A DNA stretch of 42,785 nucleotides, taken from Candidatus Absconditabacterales bacterium. Lineage in GTDB: Bacteria; Patescibacteriota; Gracilibacteria; Absconditabacterales; Absconditicoccaceae. The stretch's first letter is position 1; each line of letters opens with the position of its first letter. Both the position numbers and the translations under genes were made by a program. The stretch spans positions 1-42,785 of the forward strand of contig CALHCH010000037.1 of assembly GCA_937930555.1 (NCBI GenBank), in the 5' to 3' direction. A model generated the notes under the pieces. It was not told the origin of the DNA and did not search any database. It saw only the letters and a list, made by a program, of their open reading frames with translations. Shown here piece after piece: positions 1 through 11,855 of the stretch.

Positions 1-1
1 C

Positions 2-2434
2 GATGGAGTCTGTGATAGTGATGATATCTGCAATGAAAATACTTACCCTGTAGCAAGTGGTGCGAATACATCTGATATTTTAGATTTTGATGATGATCTC
101 GTACCTGATGCATGTGATATCTGTCCAAACTCATACCGAGATGATACTGATGGTGATGGTGTGTGTGATGATATAGATATCTGTATGTGAGATACTGTGC
201 TCACAGGTAGCGGAAATGATACGATAGATAGCGACAATGATGGTATACCAAACGACTGTGACATCTGTCCTAATGATTCAGAAAACGATGCTGATGGCGA
301 TGGAGTCTGTGGAGATGTAGATATCTGTGAGTGAGCAGATGACAATCTAGATACTGATCTAGATGGCACACCAAACTGCAAAGACATCTGCCCTGATGAT
401 GCTACAGACGACTCAGACGGAGACGGAGTATGTGATAGTGCTGACATCTGTCCTGATGACGCTACTGATGATAGTGACTCAGACGGCATATGTGATAGCG
501 ATGATATCTGTAATGGTACAGCAGTACTTCAAGGAAATGGAAATGATAATATGGACGGAGACGGAGATCTTGTACCAGATAGTTGTGATGTATGTCCTAT
601 GGATTATTTCAACGACTCAGACGGAGATGGAAGTTGTGATAGCGATGATATCTGTGAGGCTGGAGATGACACCGTAGACACTGATGATGACGGCATACCA
701 GATGCTTGTGATCCTTGTCCTCTGGGGGATGTAGACGGAGATGGTATCTGTGATGGTGCTGATGTGTGCCCAGATGGTGATGATACTATAGATACAGACA
801 ATGACGGAGTACCAAATGCATGTGATGAGTGTCAACTATGAGAAGATAATATAGATACTGATGGTGATGGTGTAGCTGATGACTGTGATATCTGCCCTCG
901 TGACGCCAACAATGATAGTGATGGAGATCTTGTATGCGACTCTATAGATGTATGTGACGGTGGTAATGATACTATAGATCAAGATAGCGATGGTATACCA
1001 GATGCTTGTGATACATGTCCATTGGGTCTAGATACAGATCTAGATGGAGTGTGTGACAATGTAGATAACTGTCCTGCAGTGCCAAATCCAAATCAAGAAG
1101 ATAATGACGGATTTGGTGACGGATTTGGTCCAGGTGATGCGTGTGAGGCTGATGTGTGTGATGGTATAGACAATGACGGTAACGGTATAGTGGATGATGA
1201 TCATATAGATACAGATCTAGATGGTATAGCTGACTGTGTGGACACTACTCCAAACGCTTGAAGCTGTGTACTAGCAGCTAGCTGTGATGATGGAGATGCT
1301 CTTACATTGTATGATGCATATGACCTGAGTTGTGCATGTGTAGGTGAGACATACACGCTCGAGATAGTGGATCCATACGAGTGTGCGTCAGATATTACAT
1401 GACAAGTCACTATTTCTGCAAATATTGATCTAGATTATGTAGAGGTCAAATTGGTCAAAAATAGTAGTGCGGACTATACGTTTGTCCTATCAGGTAGTGA
1501 TATAGCGAGTGATGGTAGCTATACTATCCCTGTAGAATACACCGATACAGCCTCTCCAAACTATATAGCTGATGCGATCTATACGCTAGAATATATGGTA
1601 TATACTACACAGTGACCGACTGCGTGATGATCATACGAAACACGTATTACCAATAACTGTGATGCAGAAGTATGCGATGGTGTGGACAATGATCTCAATG
1701 GTATCAAGGATGATGGATTTACCCACAGTGATACTGATGGCTATGGTGATAGCTGTGATATCTGTCCTGAGATAGATGATGATCAGACAGATACTGATGG
1801 TGATGGGCTAGGTGATGCTTGTGATACCTGTCCAAACGTGGATGAATCACTATACACTGAAGACTATGATGGTGTATGTCCTGATATAGACAACTGTCTC
1901 ACGGTGCATAATGCAGACCAAACAGATAGTAACAATGACGGAGTATGAGATGCTTGTCCTCGAGAGATCACCACCACCGGTGGTTGATCTACTACAGGAG
2001 GCAATACTGGAGGCTCTAGCTCGGGTTGAAGCACTACTTGAGGTTCTAGTGATGGAGGATCTAGTTCTGGAGGTAGCAGTAGCTGATGAAGCAGTTCTGG
2101 TTCTAGATCAAATAGAAGCAGTAGTAGAGGGTCAAGCTCTGGAGGCGGAAGTTCTGGCGGATCTAGCAATGGATCTAGAGGCTCCAACTCAAGCAGCAAT
2201 GATGGATCTACTATATTTGGGTATACACCTACTACTGAGACTGTAGTGCCAGTACAGGCAGAAGAAGAGATTGAGCTAGTGCTAGATGAAGAGACTATCA
2301 AGATCATAGAAGTAATCCAAACTCAAAAAGAAGAAGTAGAGGCTATATTTAGCTCTGCTCCAACCAATGTGAGTGGTATACAACCTACAGAACTGCCAAG
2401 TATATTGCCGCAGACGTGAGTATCTGTATACTAG
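2..2434 (+). CDS. Secreted/surface thrombospondin type-3 (calcium-binding) repeat protein, 5' truncated by window; Ser/Gly-rich linker; C-terminus ...ELPSILPQTGVSVY*
   Basis: Frame 2 read with TGA=Gly: many DxDxDGxxDxxDxCP repeats (e.g. DTDGDGVCDDIDIC), then a GSSSGGSSS-type linker, ending in LPQTGVSVY and TAG at 2432-2434. Standard-code ORFs 551-841, 1022-1261 and 1682-1948 are fragments of it. Confidence 0.85.
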
Positions 2435-2454
2435 TCGCGACAATTGACGTACCA

Positions 2455-2486
2455 AAACCAGCCTCACGAGAGTGAGCTGGTTTTTT
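2455..2486 (+). terminator. Rho-independent terminator
   Basis: aaaaccagcctcacgagagtgagctggtttttt: GC-rich stem followed by T-run just after the TAG at 2434. Confidence 0.75.
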
Positions 2487-2535
2487 GATTGTTTTTTGAT
2501 ACACTCATCAGCATTTATTACTAAACAATGTATTA

Positions 2536-4089
2536 GTGAAATTTCATATTATCATCTATGGATGTCAGATGAATTATTCTGACTCGGCTCGTATCAAGGC
2601 AGTACTACACAACTGCTGATGGGAGTATGTAGAGACCAAATCAGAGGCAGATGTAGTGATCCTGGACACCTGCAGTGTCCGCCAAAAATCAGAGGATAAA
2701 GTGCGATGAGAGCTCAAAGAACTCCGCAATCTAGATCATCCACCCAAGGTACGACTCACAGGATGTATGATACAGCACAACCTCAATCTCAAAAAAACTC
2801 GTACTACCAAATCCAAAAAGTATCAGTTGGGCAATTTTGTGTGAAATGTGGAGACTCAGGAGCCGATATTGGTCTGACTCGAGGATGTAGAGCAGGACAA
2901 AAAACTCAAAGACATCGTGCGTGATCGAGTGCAATGAACCCAAGACGATGTAGATAAGTTGCTGTATATTAATCATGCCTTCAATCCATTGTTTAAGCAG
3001 ATGCAAAATGAGTTTGGTGATGTGGAGCTGTTTTTTCGTATCAATGATGTGGGTATGCTGCCATATATCATCGCTGAGCTATGATACCAAGGCATACGCG
3101 AAGCAGATATCGAGATCATCAATGAATACCAATCTATCATACCGCACAATGCCAATCAGATATTTGCAGAAAATACAAAAACAGCCTATGTCCCGATCAG
3201 TTCGTGATGTAGTCAGTTTTGTGCGTATTGTATCGTGCCATATGCCCGTGGACTAGAAAAAAACAGACCTGTAGATGAGATCATCACTGAGGTCACATAT
3301 CATCTGAGTCAGTGAGTGGAGGAGATAGTGCTGCTATGACAGATAGTAAACAAGCATCCAGACTTTTATGAAATACTCAAGATGACATGTGAGTTACCAT
3401 GAGTGAGGCGAGTCAGGTACACATCGCCATACCCGACATACTATGACAGTAGGATATTTGAGCTACACGACAAGGTAGACAACTTGTGTCCACATATACA
3501 TATGCCATTGCAGTCAGGGTCCACTTCTGTCCTCAAGAAGATGTTTCGCTGATATACAGCTGATGAGTATAGAGAGTTTGTAGATCAGATCAGATCTCTG
3601 AGTAGACCTATCTCACTCACGAGTGATATCATAGTGTGATTTACCGATGAGACGGAGGAGGACTTCCTAGCATCTATGGAGATGGCGGAGTATGCGAGAT
3701 TTGATATGATATATATCGGTATCTATAGTCCGCGTCCTGGGACCTATGGTGCCAGGAAGTATGAAGACAATATCCCTCAAAAGATCAAGAAAGAACGTCA
3801 CCATAGATTAAACGAATTGCTCAGAGGCATCTCAGCACAAAATAACTTGGCAGAAATATGAACACATACAGAGATGATCGTGCGTGAGGTGCAAGATGAT
3901 CTCATCGTGGGATATACAGAAAACATGAAGAATGTAGCAATTAGAAAGAATTCAGAATCTAGAATTCAGAATGCAGATGTATCTACCTCCATGGGGATGA
4001 TTGATTCGGTGCAGCCAGGACAGTTTCTTAATATACAGATTACTGATACATGACCATTCAATTTGTTGGGAGAGATAGTGGATGGATAG
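2536..4089 (+). CDS. miaB: tRNA-2-methylthio-N6-dimethylallyladenosine synthase (MiaB-type radical SAM methylthiotransferase)
   Basis: Frame 1, TGA=Gly: [20 protein letters not shown]-terminal domain, [18 protein letters not shown] radical-SAM motif (first G is TGA), [20 protein letters not shown]-terminal TRAM-like region. GTG start inferred. Confidence 0.93.
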
Positions 4090-4157
4090 AGTTTGTTATC
4101 ACTGGTATTTGACAAGTATATAGATATAGTAGTGGTATTTATATTGTATAAGTTTGC

Positions 4158-4883
4158 ATGCCTACACTATCTAAGGTTGTTTGATGAGCGTTATTATTGT
4201 CATGAGCTTTGGATACTCAAGCTCAAGATAAAAAGATAGATGATTTAAAGATCAATATTGCTGATTCAACTATTAGTATTTTGAGAAACTTAGAATCTTG
4301 AGATTTAAATAATATTAACGATGTTGTCGATATAGTAGATAACACTTGGGAAAATTTTTTACAGTTACAAAATGTGGCATACTCAAATTTTGAGGAGTTC
4401 ATGAATATTCCATACATTATAGATGATGATCTAAATCCTAATAGAATTGATTTTGATCGACATCCTTGGAGTGCACAGATGATAGATTCAATACAACACA
4501 GATTGTTAGAATGTGATCTAGACGTTTGATGAATACAGATTGACTCTGAATTTTTATGATACTGGGATCTTGATACCAAAAGAAAACATCTACATATTCA
4601 TCTTGATACTTTAGCTACTGATACTGTTAGATATAGTATGCATCTACCTCGATGATCAAGTCTTAAGAGTTTAGAGCGTTGAGAGGATAAAAATACTTGA
4701 GATGCTACAATTATATTTAATTGAACATATTTTTTAGTGCCGTGAAGTTTCCCTTTTACTATTGATGAGCTCTCTTATGAAATAATGAAATTTTTGGTTT
4801 GTATAAAATCTTGAAGATATAAAAATATGCCATTAAATATTTCTAAAATTAATTTTGAATTGCAAGGCAATAATTTAAAATAA
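4158..4883 (+). CDS. Hypothetical secreted protein with signal-peptide-like N-terminus (MPTLSKVVWGALLLSGALDTQAQ)
   Basis: Continuous frame with TGA=Gly to TAA at 4881-4883; hydrophobic N-terminus; no family recognised. Confidence 0.65.
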
Positions 4884-4901
4884 TTATATCTAAATATTTT
4901 T

Positions 4902-5855
4902 ATGCTAGACTCACAATTTGAAACAATACTCACGAGATGTCAGCAATTTGCTGCTACCAATCCAAAAGGTATCATCATGATATGGTGAGCGACTGCTACT
5001 GGCAAGACCTCTCTAAGTCTCAGACTCTCTGAGCATCTGCATAGTGAGATCATCTCAGCTGACTCTCGTCAGATCTACAGATATATGGATATCGGCACGG
5101 ACAAGATCTCGCTAGCTGAGAGATGAGATACACCTCACCATATGATAGATATCGTGGATCCTGATGAGACATATACCGCAGGTCAGCGAAAAGAGCAGAC
5201 CATCCAGCATATATCCCACATACATAGTCGCGACCATATACCGCTGGTGGTATGAGGTACTGGCCTATATATGGATATGCTGTACAAAAATTTTGCTATG
5301 CCGGATGTGGCTCCCGATCAGGAGTGGAGAGATCAGATGATGGAGCAGGAGACCGATTCTCCAGGATTTTTGTTTGATCAATTGACCCAAGTAGATCCAG
5401 AGGAAGCAATGAAGCATCATCCAAATAGTCTGAGATATGTACTGCGTGCACTCGAGATACATCACAAAACATGACAAAAAAAATCTGACCTCGCGAAGGA
5501 GTTGCCAGTCCAGCGACCGATACTGATGATCGGGCTGTGGAGAGACAAAGAAGACACCAACAAACGTATCAACAAACGCATCAAGCAGATGCTAGCAGAT
5601 GGGGCGTTGGTACAAGAAAACAAGAAGCTGCTGGATATGTGATATGACACTAGCCATACAGCGATGAACGGTATATGATACAAGGAAGTGGTGTGATATA
5701 TCCAGTGAGCGTATGGGCTGGATCGTTGCGAGGAACTCATGAAAAGAAACACGCACCGCTACGCCAAACGTCAAAGAAGTCGATTTCGTCGCTATATCAT
5801 GGATAGCAAAGCAAGACCCAAGGAACATGTGGAGTATATGGTAGTGGAGCTATAG
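4902..5855 (+). CDS. miaA: tRNA dimethylallyltransferase (MiaA)
   Basis: TGA=Gly: [19 protein letters not shown] (Walker A), [79 protein letters not shown]. Close downstream of miaB. Confidence 0.95.
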
Positions 5856-5863
5856 GAGTTGAG

Positions 5864-6388
5864 CTATAGGAGTGCTTTACCTAATTCTATGCCGTATATC
5901 ACGGGTATATAGTTGAGTAATTTGCCTATCACCGTACTAATAAAAAATCAAACAACGTGCACCTTTTTTTGGACGTGCATGATCACGACTAGGTCAGGGA
6001 TGGGAAGCGTACAATTGATCACAATGATGCTATATAGTATCATTGGCTTGTCTACAATATGCATTTTTTGGTGCAGGAGGTGAGCCTTTCTTTTGAGCCA
6101 GGATTTTTTCTTACTCATTTTTTTGTCTATTTTCTTATCATTTTTTCGTTCTTTACCGATCTTGACGTATTTTTTTATTTTGGGTCAGAGTCGGATATAG
6201 CCATATCGCAGGAGCATCGTACCCGCTACAGAGCCACTCACCGTGAGTAGGAGTATCAGATGTGGATTGACTCCTTGTATCTGCAATCACAAAATAGCCG
6301 CATAGGTCAGTGGCACCATCCAGGGGAGAAATGAGGTGGTGGCTGACATAAAAAAAAGTCGTGAATATTGCATTAGTGACTGGATCAT
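5864..6388 (-). CDS. Small multi-pass membrane protein of unknown function
   Basis: Minus strand, TGA=Gly: MIQSLMQYSRLFFMSATTSFLPWMVPLTYAAIL..., several hydrophobic segments, ...VIGKLLNYIPVIYGIELGKALL*; convergent with miaA. Confidence 0.6.
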
Positions 6389-6414
6389 AGTGATACATAT
6401 CTAAATTTTTTTCC

Positions 6415-7449
6415 CTATTTCACAAATTCACTAATTAGCTCCACTATCTCCTCAGCCTTCTCTTCTTGCACAAAATGCGCAGCATCATCTAGGATATGTA
6501 TATCTTGCTCCTGCACCTTGAGTGCTTGTGCTAGGGTAGGTATCTGATCCGCACCCACCAGTATCTTGTCGTGTGCTCATCGGATGATGGTAGTAGGGAT
6601 ATCTAGATCCACAAATTTTTGTTGATACACTGGCAATGCTTGCTGTATATCGTCAAAATGTGTGATAAAATCATAGTAGGTATTGTTCATATTATTTAGC
6701 AATGGAAACAGGTAGCCATTTATCATAGTCATCGTGGCTTGACTAGTGTCTTGGAGTCATCAGATCATCGCACCATACGCAAACACTCTCCCCAACAACT
6801 TAGATCACATCGCTCGACCAGTAAATTTTGTCCCAATATTTGCCGTACCAAAACCTGCTGGAGGATGAAATCAGTCTCGATAACCTATACTATTGAATAC
6901 CACCAGATGTGATATCCTCTCTGGGATCTGCGTGATCGTCTCCCATACCCACAATGATCACTGATCATGTCCTGCGATAGCAAACTCCTGTATCTCTAGA
7001 TGATCCATCAGTGCCACGAGTCTCTGTGATTGTTTTGGTATGGTGAGCTGTGCGTGATCATCAGATTTTTGACTTGCACCAAAACCAAATTGATCTGGAG
7101 CGATAACTCTATATCCTGAAGCCACAAGTCCTGGGATCATTTTTCTCCAGAGTCGTGAGTTGGTCGGAGTGCCGTGCACGAGCAGGAGTGGCGTCCCGTC
7201 GCGATCTCAGCGATCTAGATACCTTATTTTTTGTCATTGGATATTAAACGTCTCTAGATATCATAGATGAGACATCCAGTCAGTGACAGCGTATTCGGTC
7301 TTTGGAGCGTCTAGCGTGGTGCCCACCGACTCTTCGTAGTCCAAAAACTGATGCTTGCTTTCATACACAAACAATCATAACAACAAAAGTATCGCTACTC
7401 ATAGAATGGTCCCGATACCTGCGAAAATTCTTTTTTTCATCGACTTCAT
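6415..7449 (-). CDS. Alpha/beta hydrolase (haloalkane dehalogenase/epoxide hydrolase-like) with N-terminal membrane anchor
   Basis: Minus strand, TGA=Gly: LLLVHGTPTNSRLWRKMIPGL, VIAPDQFGFGASQK, AIAGHDQGS (Asp nucleophile elbow), C-terminal ...ILDDAAHFVQEEKAEEIVELISEFVK*. Confidence 0.85.
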
Positions 7450-7495
7450 TGTGTGTAGTAAGGGATAAATATTTATCTACAGTATACTGATCTAT

Positions 7496-8368
7496 ATGCA
7501 TATTATCAAATATCTAGGGTATACAGTACTTTGAGTAGTATTGCTCGCATTGATTCTTGTGCGATGACTTTTTTTGTATCAGTGGTTTGCTCATACAGAT
7601 GCCAAGATAGTATCGACATATGAGCAGTATTTTGGGCGTGTAGAGCTATGATATATGATGATACAGGAGAGGGAGGTGCGCTATCTAGATGTATGAGACA
7701 TCTCTAGACCATTGATACTTGTCGTGCACTGAGCGCCAGGAGATCTCACTGGTGCTAGCAGGGTGATTACTGATCCTAGGATACGCGATAGGTATAGATT
7801 TATATTGGTAGATCGTGTGGGGTATGGTAGGTCAGAGATAGGCAGATCCCTGGAGAGTATACAGCAGCATAGCGATATATACATGCAGTTGTTGAGTAGT
7901 ATTGCAGATCCCGATCAGGATCTACCATTGGTGGTCTGACACTCCTATGGTGCTACCATAGCTATGAAGATGATCATGGACCATAGCGATCAGCTCGCTG
8001 GTGCTATCGTGGTATCTGGAGCACTAGACCCTTCATTAGAAAAAGTGTTTGCCATATCTCATCTGATCAAATACCAGCCATTTAAGTTTCTGTCTGGACC
8101 GATGTTTTGGGTGACAAACGATGAAAAACTCTCTCATGTACAGAGTCTGGAGACAGAAGTCCAAAACTATCAAGATATACAAAAACCCGTCACCGTGATA
8201 CATGGCACGCATGACTCTATCGTCCCATATGGCAATTTTGCATATATGCAGGAGAGAGTGCCGACACCATACTTCAACGGTGTGACGCTCACCTGAGCAA
8301 ATCATGCCTTGCACATGTCGGATCCCAAAGTGTTTGGAGATGCTATAGTTGATTTTTATCGTGATTAG
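7496..8368 (+). CDS. Alpha/beta hydrolase with N-terminal membrane anchor
   Basis: TGA=Gly: PLILVVHGAPGDLTGASRVI, FILVDRVGYGRSE, LVVGHSYGATIAMKM (nucleophile elbow GxSxG), VIHGTHDSIVPY, GANHALHMSDP. Confidence 0.85.
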
Positions 8369-8390
8369 CAATTTATTTATTCACTACCTT

Positions 8391-9437
8391 ATGTTCAAAC
8401 ATCTATTTTGACCTTACAATAAATATCTTCGTCCAGAGTTTTTTCCGATACGATTGACCTATATGAGCGTCAAATGTTTTGCTTTTTGGAAATGAATTTT
8501 TGCAAAAAACTTTTTGTGGTTTACGGCCACCAATCCTTGATTTCCCCTAGGCGGATTGTATCCTAGCAGCAAACGGGAGATACTAGAACAGCTACCAGCA
8601 AAATATGTGCCAGACGCAGTGTTTATAGATCAGGATTCATTTGATCTAGATACTATACAACAAAAAATACTTGCTAGCACGCTCAGCTATCCACTGATCA
8701 TCAAGCCCGACAATGGACTCAGAGGTCTGGGAATTACTATCTTTCATGATCAAGACGAATTTAATCAAAAAATGCCAATCTATCTCAAGCAAGAAGCTAG
8801 GCGATGATCTCGAGTGATACAAAAATTTATTGATGAGCCTTTCGAGATATGAGTGTTTTATGTCCGCAAGCCAGGAGAGGAGAAGGGAAGAATTACTGGC
8901 ATGGTACACAAAGAATTTTTGAGTATTGTTGGTAATGGAAATGATACTTTCCAGGATTTGGTGCACAAACATCCTAGAGCAAAATATCATTTTCCACTCT
9001 TGCAACAAACATTTGCTGATCAGCGAGATCATATTGTCTCAGAGTGACAATCAATAGAAATCGTAGAAATCGGTACTCACTCGAGGTGATCTACTTTTGT
9101 AGATGCTAGCTCTCGTGTGACGCCAGAGCTGACTGAGCTGTTTGATGAGCTCGCACATACGGTAGATGGATTTTATTATGGACGTTTTGATGTGAGAGCG
9201 AGAGATTTGGATGCGGTACTTGCTGGAGAGTTTAAGATCATGGAGATCAATCCGACCTATGGAGAGCCTACCTGGATGTATGATCCGTGATACACATTTG
9301 TCCAACAACAAAAAATCCTCCTCGCTCATCGATCTGATATGTATGATATAGCAATCCACAATCACTCTACCTGAACTCAGTATGCAACCTTAGGACAATG
9401 GTGGCAAACAAAGAAGGAATTTAATATAGTGGTGTAA
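8391..9437 (+). CDS. ATP-grasp family protein (D-Ala-D-Ala ligase-like/carboxylate-amine ligase)
   Basis: TGA=Gly: YPLIIKPDNGLRGLGITIF, VIQKFIDEPFEIGVFYVRKPGEEKGRITGMVHKEFL, FYYGRFDVRARDLDAVLAGEFKIMEINPTYGEPTWMYDPGY (Mg-binding end of ATP-grasp fold). Confidence 0.7.
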
Positions 9438-9493
9438 TTTTTATAGATAATTTTTTATACCGTAAAGAGTTTTTTAGCAATCTACCAATATAG

Positions 9494-10975
9494 ATGAGCA
9501 AGCATAGTACACAAGATATGTTGAAACTCCTGCAAGGCACTACAGATATGATAGCTTCTTATATGCATAGTATAGATGCTAGAGATCGCAAGGTGATCGA
9601 TTTTTATCAGCCTGACGATTTGAGGGATATTTTTGATTTTGCTATATCTGGAGAGTGATCGAGCGATGATCAGATATTTGCTGCACTGCAAGATGTGCTA
9701 GACAAGAGTGTAGCGACGATGCATCCTAGATTTTTCAATCAATTGTACGCTGGAGCCAATATATACTCTATCATAGCAGAGCATATCACAGCTGTACTCA
9801 ATACCTCTATGTATACCTACGAAGTTGGCCCTTTGTTTACGCTGATGGAGGAGTACGTGTTTGGGCGTATAGCACAGATGGTATGATGGGCAGGTCCACA
9901 TGATGGGCTGATGCTACCAGGCGGCTCCAACTCCAATCTCTATGCACTGCAGATGGCAAGATATGCCCTAGATCCATCTATCAATACCACCTGACTCTAC
10001 AATCACCAAAAACTCGTCATACTCACCTCGGATGAGTCTCACTATAGTCTGACCAAATCAGCTATGCTGACGTGACTAGGCAAGGATGCGATCATCAAGA
10101 TAGAGACTGACGATGCTGGTAAGATGATACCATCAGCACTACAAGCAAAAATACTGGAAGTACGCGAGAGTGGTGCTGAGGTATGTATGATCAATGCCAC
10201 GAGTGGTACGACAGTGATGTGAGCATACGATCCACTCTCCCAGATTGCTGCTATCGCCAAGCAGCACAATATCCGACTCCATGTGGATATGATACGATGA
10301 GGGACAGTGATGTTTGATGATGAGCTCAAAAATAAGATAGAGGGTATAGAGTTAGTTGATTCGTTTGCTTGGAATCCTCACAAGATGATGTGAGCGAGTA
10401 TGCAGTGTAGTGTATGGATGACTCAGAGACCTGATGTCACAGCCCAGTGCAATGTACTCAAGACGCAATACTTGTTTCAGGATGATAAGTGATATGATAT
10501 ATGATGTGATACTGGTGATAAGTATACCCAATGTGGGAGGAGGGTAGATGTGCTCAAACTCCGACTCATGCGAAAAGCACTCTGAGATCAATGAGTAGCG
10601 AGCAATGTACGCAAAGCATTTGATGATGCGAGATATCTCACTGAGCAGGTCGCGTGAGCAGATCAGCTATATATGTATCATCAGCCCGAGTGTACCAATA
10701 TCAATTTTTGGTATATACCTAGTGATCTGACACTGCCAGGCACTAGCCACGCCGACAATCTGACATATATCAAAACCCACTATGACCGTATACATCCACT
10801 CACTGCACAGATCAAGGATCGTATGCTAGAGCGTGGTGAGATGATGACCTGATACGCTCATACCAAATGATATCCAAACTTTTTTCGTATGATCACGATA
10901 TCACCCAAGGTGACAAAAGAAGATCTAGATTTTGTGGTGAGCCATATACAGGAGCTGGGGAGAGAGCTGGAGTAG
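9494..10975 (+). CDS. PLP-dependent group II decarboxylase (glutamate/aromatic amino-acid decarboxylase family)
   Basis: TGA=Gly: MHPRFFNQLYAGANIYSIIAEHITAVLNTSMYTYEVGPLFTLMEE, GLMLPGGSNSNLYALQMAR, ATSGTTVMGAYDPL, DSFAWNPHKMMGASMQCSV (PLP lysine). Confidence 0.85.
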
Positions 10976-10995
10976 AAGTTGATTGATAGACTGAT

Positions 10996-11256
10996 CTACT
11001 TCTTGTTTTTCATCAGCCAGTTGTTGACTCCTGTGGTGCCTAGGAGGATGAGGAGGAGTCATATAGCGATATCAGCAAGCATGATCAGTCCTATGACTAT
11101 CGCGATAGCTCACACTACGAGATAAAACGTGTCAGCTAGTGATCATCCTTTGAGCTGATCCACCCAAACACCAAATCAAAATGACGCCTGCGATCTACCA
11201 TCTGGACCTATGACTTCTTGTTCTAGGTTTTTCGTTTTCTTGGATTTTTTTGCCAT
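10996..11256 (-). CDS. Small two-TM membrane protein (AtpZ/AtpI-like topology)
   Basis: Minus strand, TGA=Gly: MAKKSKKTKNLEQEVIGPDGRSQASFGFGVWVDQLKGGSLADTFYLVVGAIAIVIGLIMLADIAIGLLLILLGTTGVNNWLMKNKK*. Confidence 0.6.
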
Positions 11257-11325
11257 TTTGGTGTATGTGATTGCTAAAAAGTTGACACAATCATACTCAA
11301 CTTGATAAGTGCTTGCAATGTTTTT

Positions 11326-11354
11326 TTGACAGATATGATCAGTTTGTTTATACT
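11326..11354 (+). promoter_or_regulatory. Sigma70-type promoter (TTGACA-N17-TATACT)
   Basis: ttgaca at 11326-11331, 17-nt spacer, tatact at 11349-11354, upstream of the CDS starting 11377/11392. Confidence 0.65.
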
Positions 11355-11376
11355 TATTTTTTTTGTAAACAAAATC

Positions 11377-11817
11377 ATGTGAAATGACGATATGAGCGAT
11401 AGCTTTGTGCATGAAAATTGATTTTACTTAGATGACATTGGTTCATTTTATTTTGACAATGCTTTTTATAGATCTATTGGGACCAAGAAGCAGTTGACCG
11501 AGTGTCTAACTAATAATGATGTAGAATCTCTTGATAGAGCAATTTCCCAAAAAAGATTACACGACTGTATAGCAGATGTCTTATTGGACAATGGCTTATT
11601 GAATAGTAATTCTCACCTAACTATTGAGATCTTAATCAACAAATTGATGAATATGCAAGAGTCTGGGGAGTTGCTCTTGTACACACTGACATATCATTTG
11701 ATTGATGAATTTGAACCATTGATTTGATATCAATGAATTGATGATTTTGCTGATGCGGTAGTAACAAGATTAGGTCGATCTGATATGCTTAGAGATGTTG
11801 AGATCTCTATACATTAA
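11377..11817 (+). CDS. Hypothetical protein
   Basis: TGA=Gly frame: MGNDDMSDSFVHENGFYLDDIGSFYFDNAFYRSIGTKKQLTECL... to TAA 11815-11817; start may be 11392. Confidence 0.55.
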
Positions 11818-11855
11818 CTCCTTGTATACCGCCTCTGAATCCATATTTTGTAACT

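Noticed and set aside
43-489. Minus-strand ORF 43-489 (Ser/Pro-rich) and similar minus ORFs at 604-801 and 1864-2307
   Set aside because: Antisense of the Asp/Gly-rich TSP3-repeat gene; low-complexity S/P composition is the mirror of GAT/GAC-rich codons.
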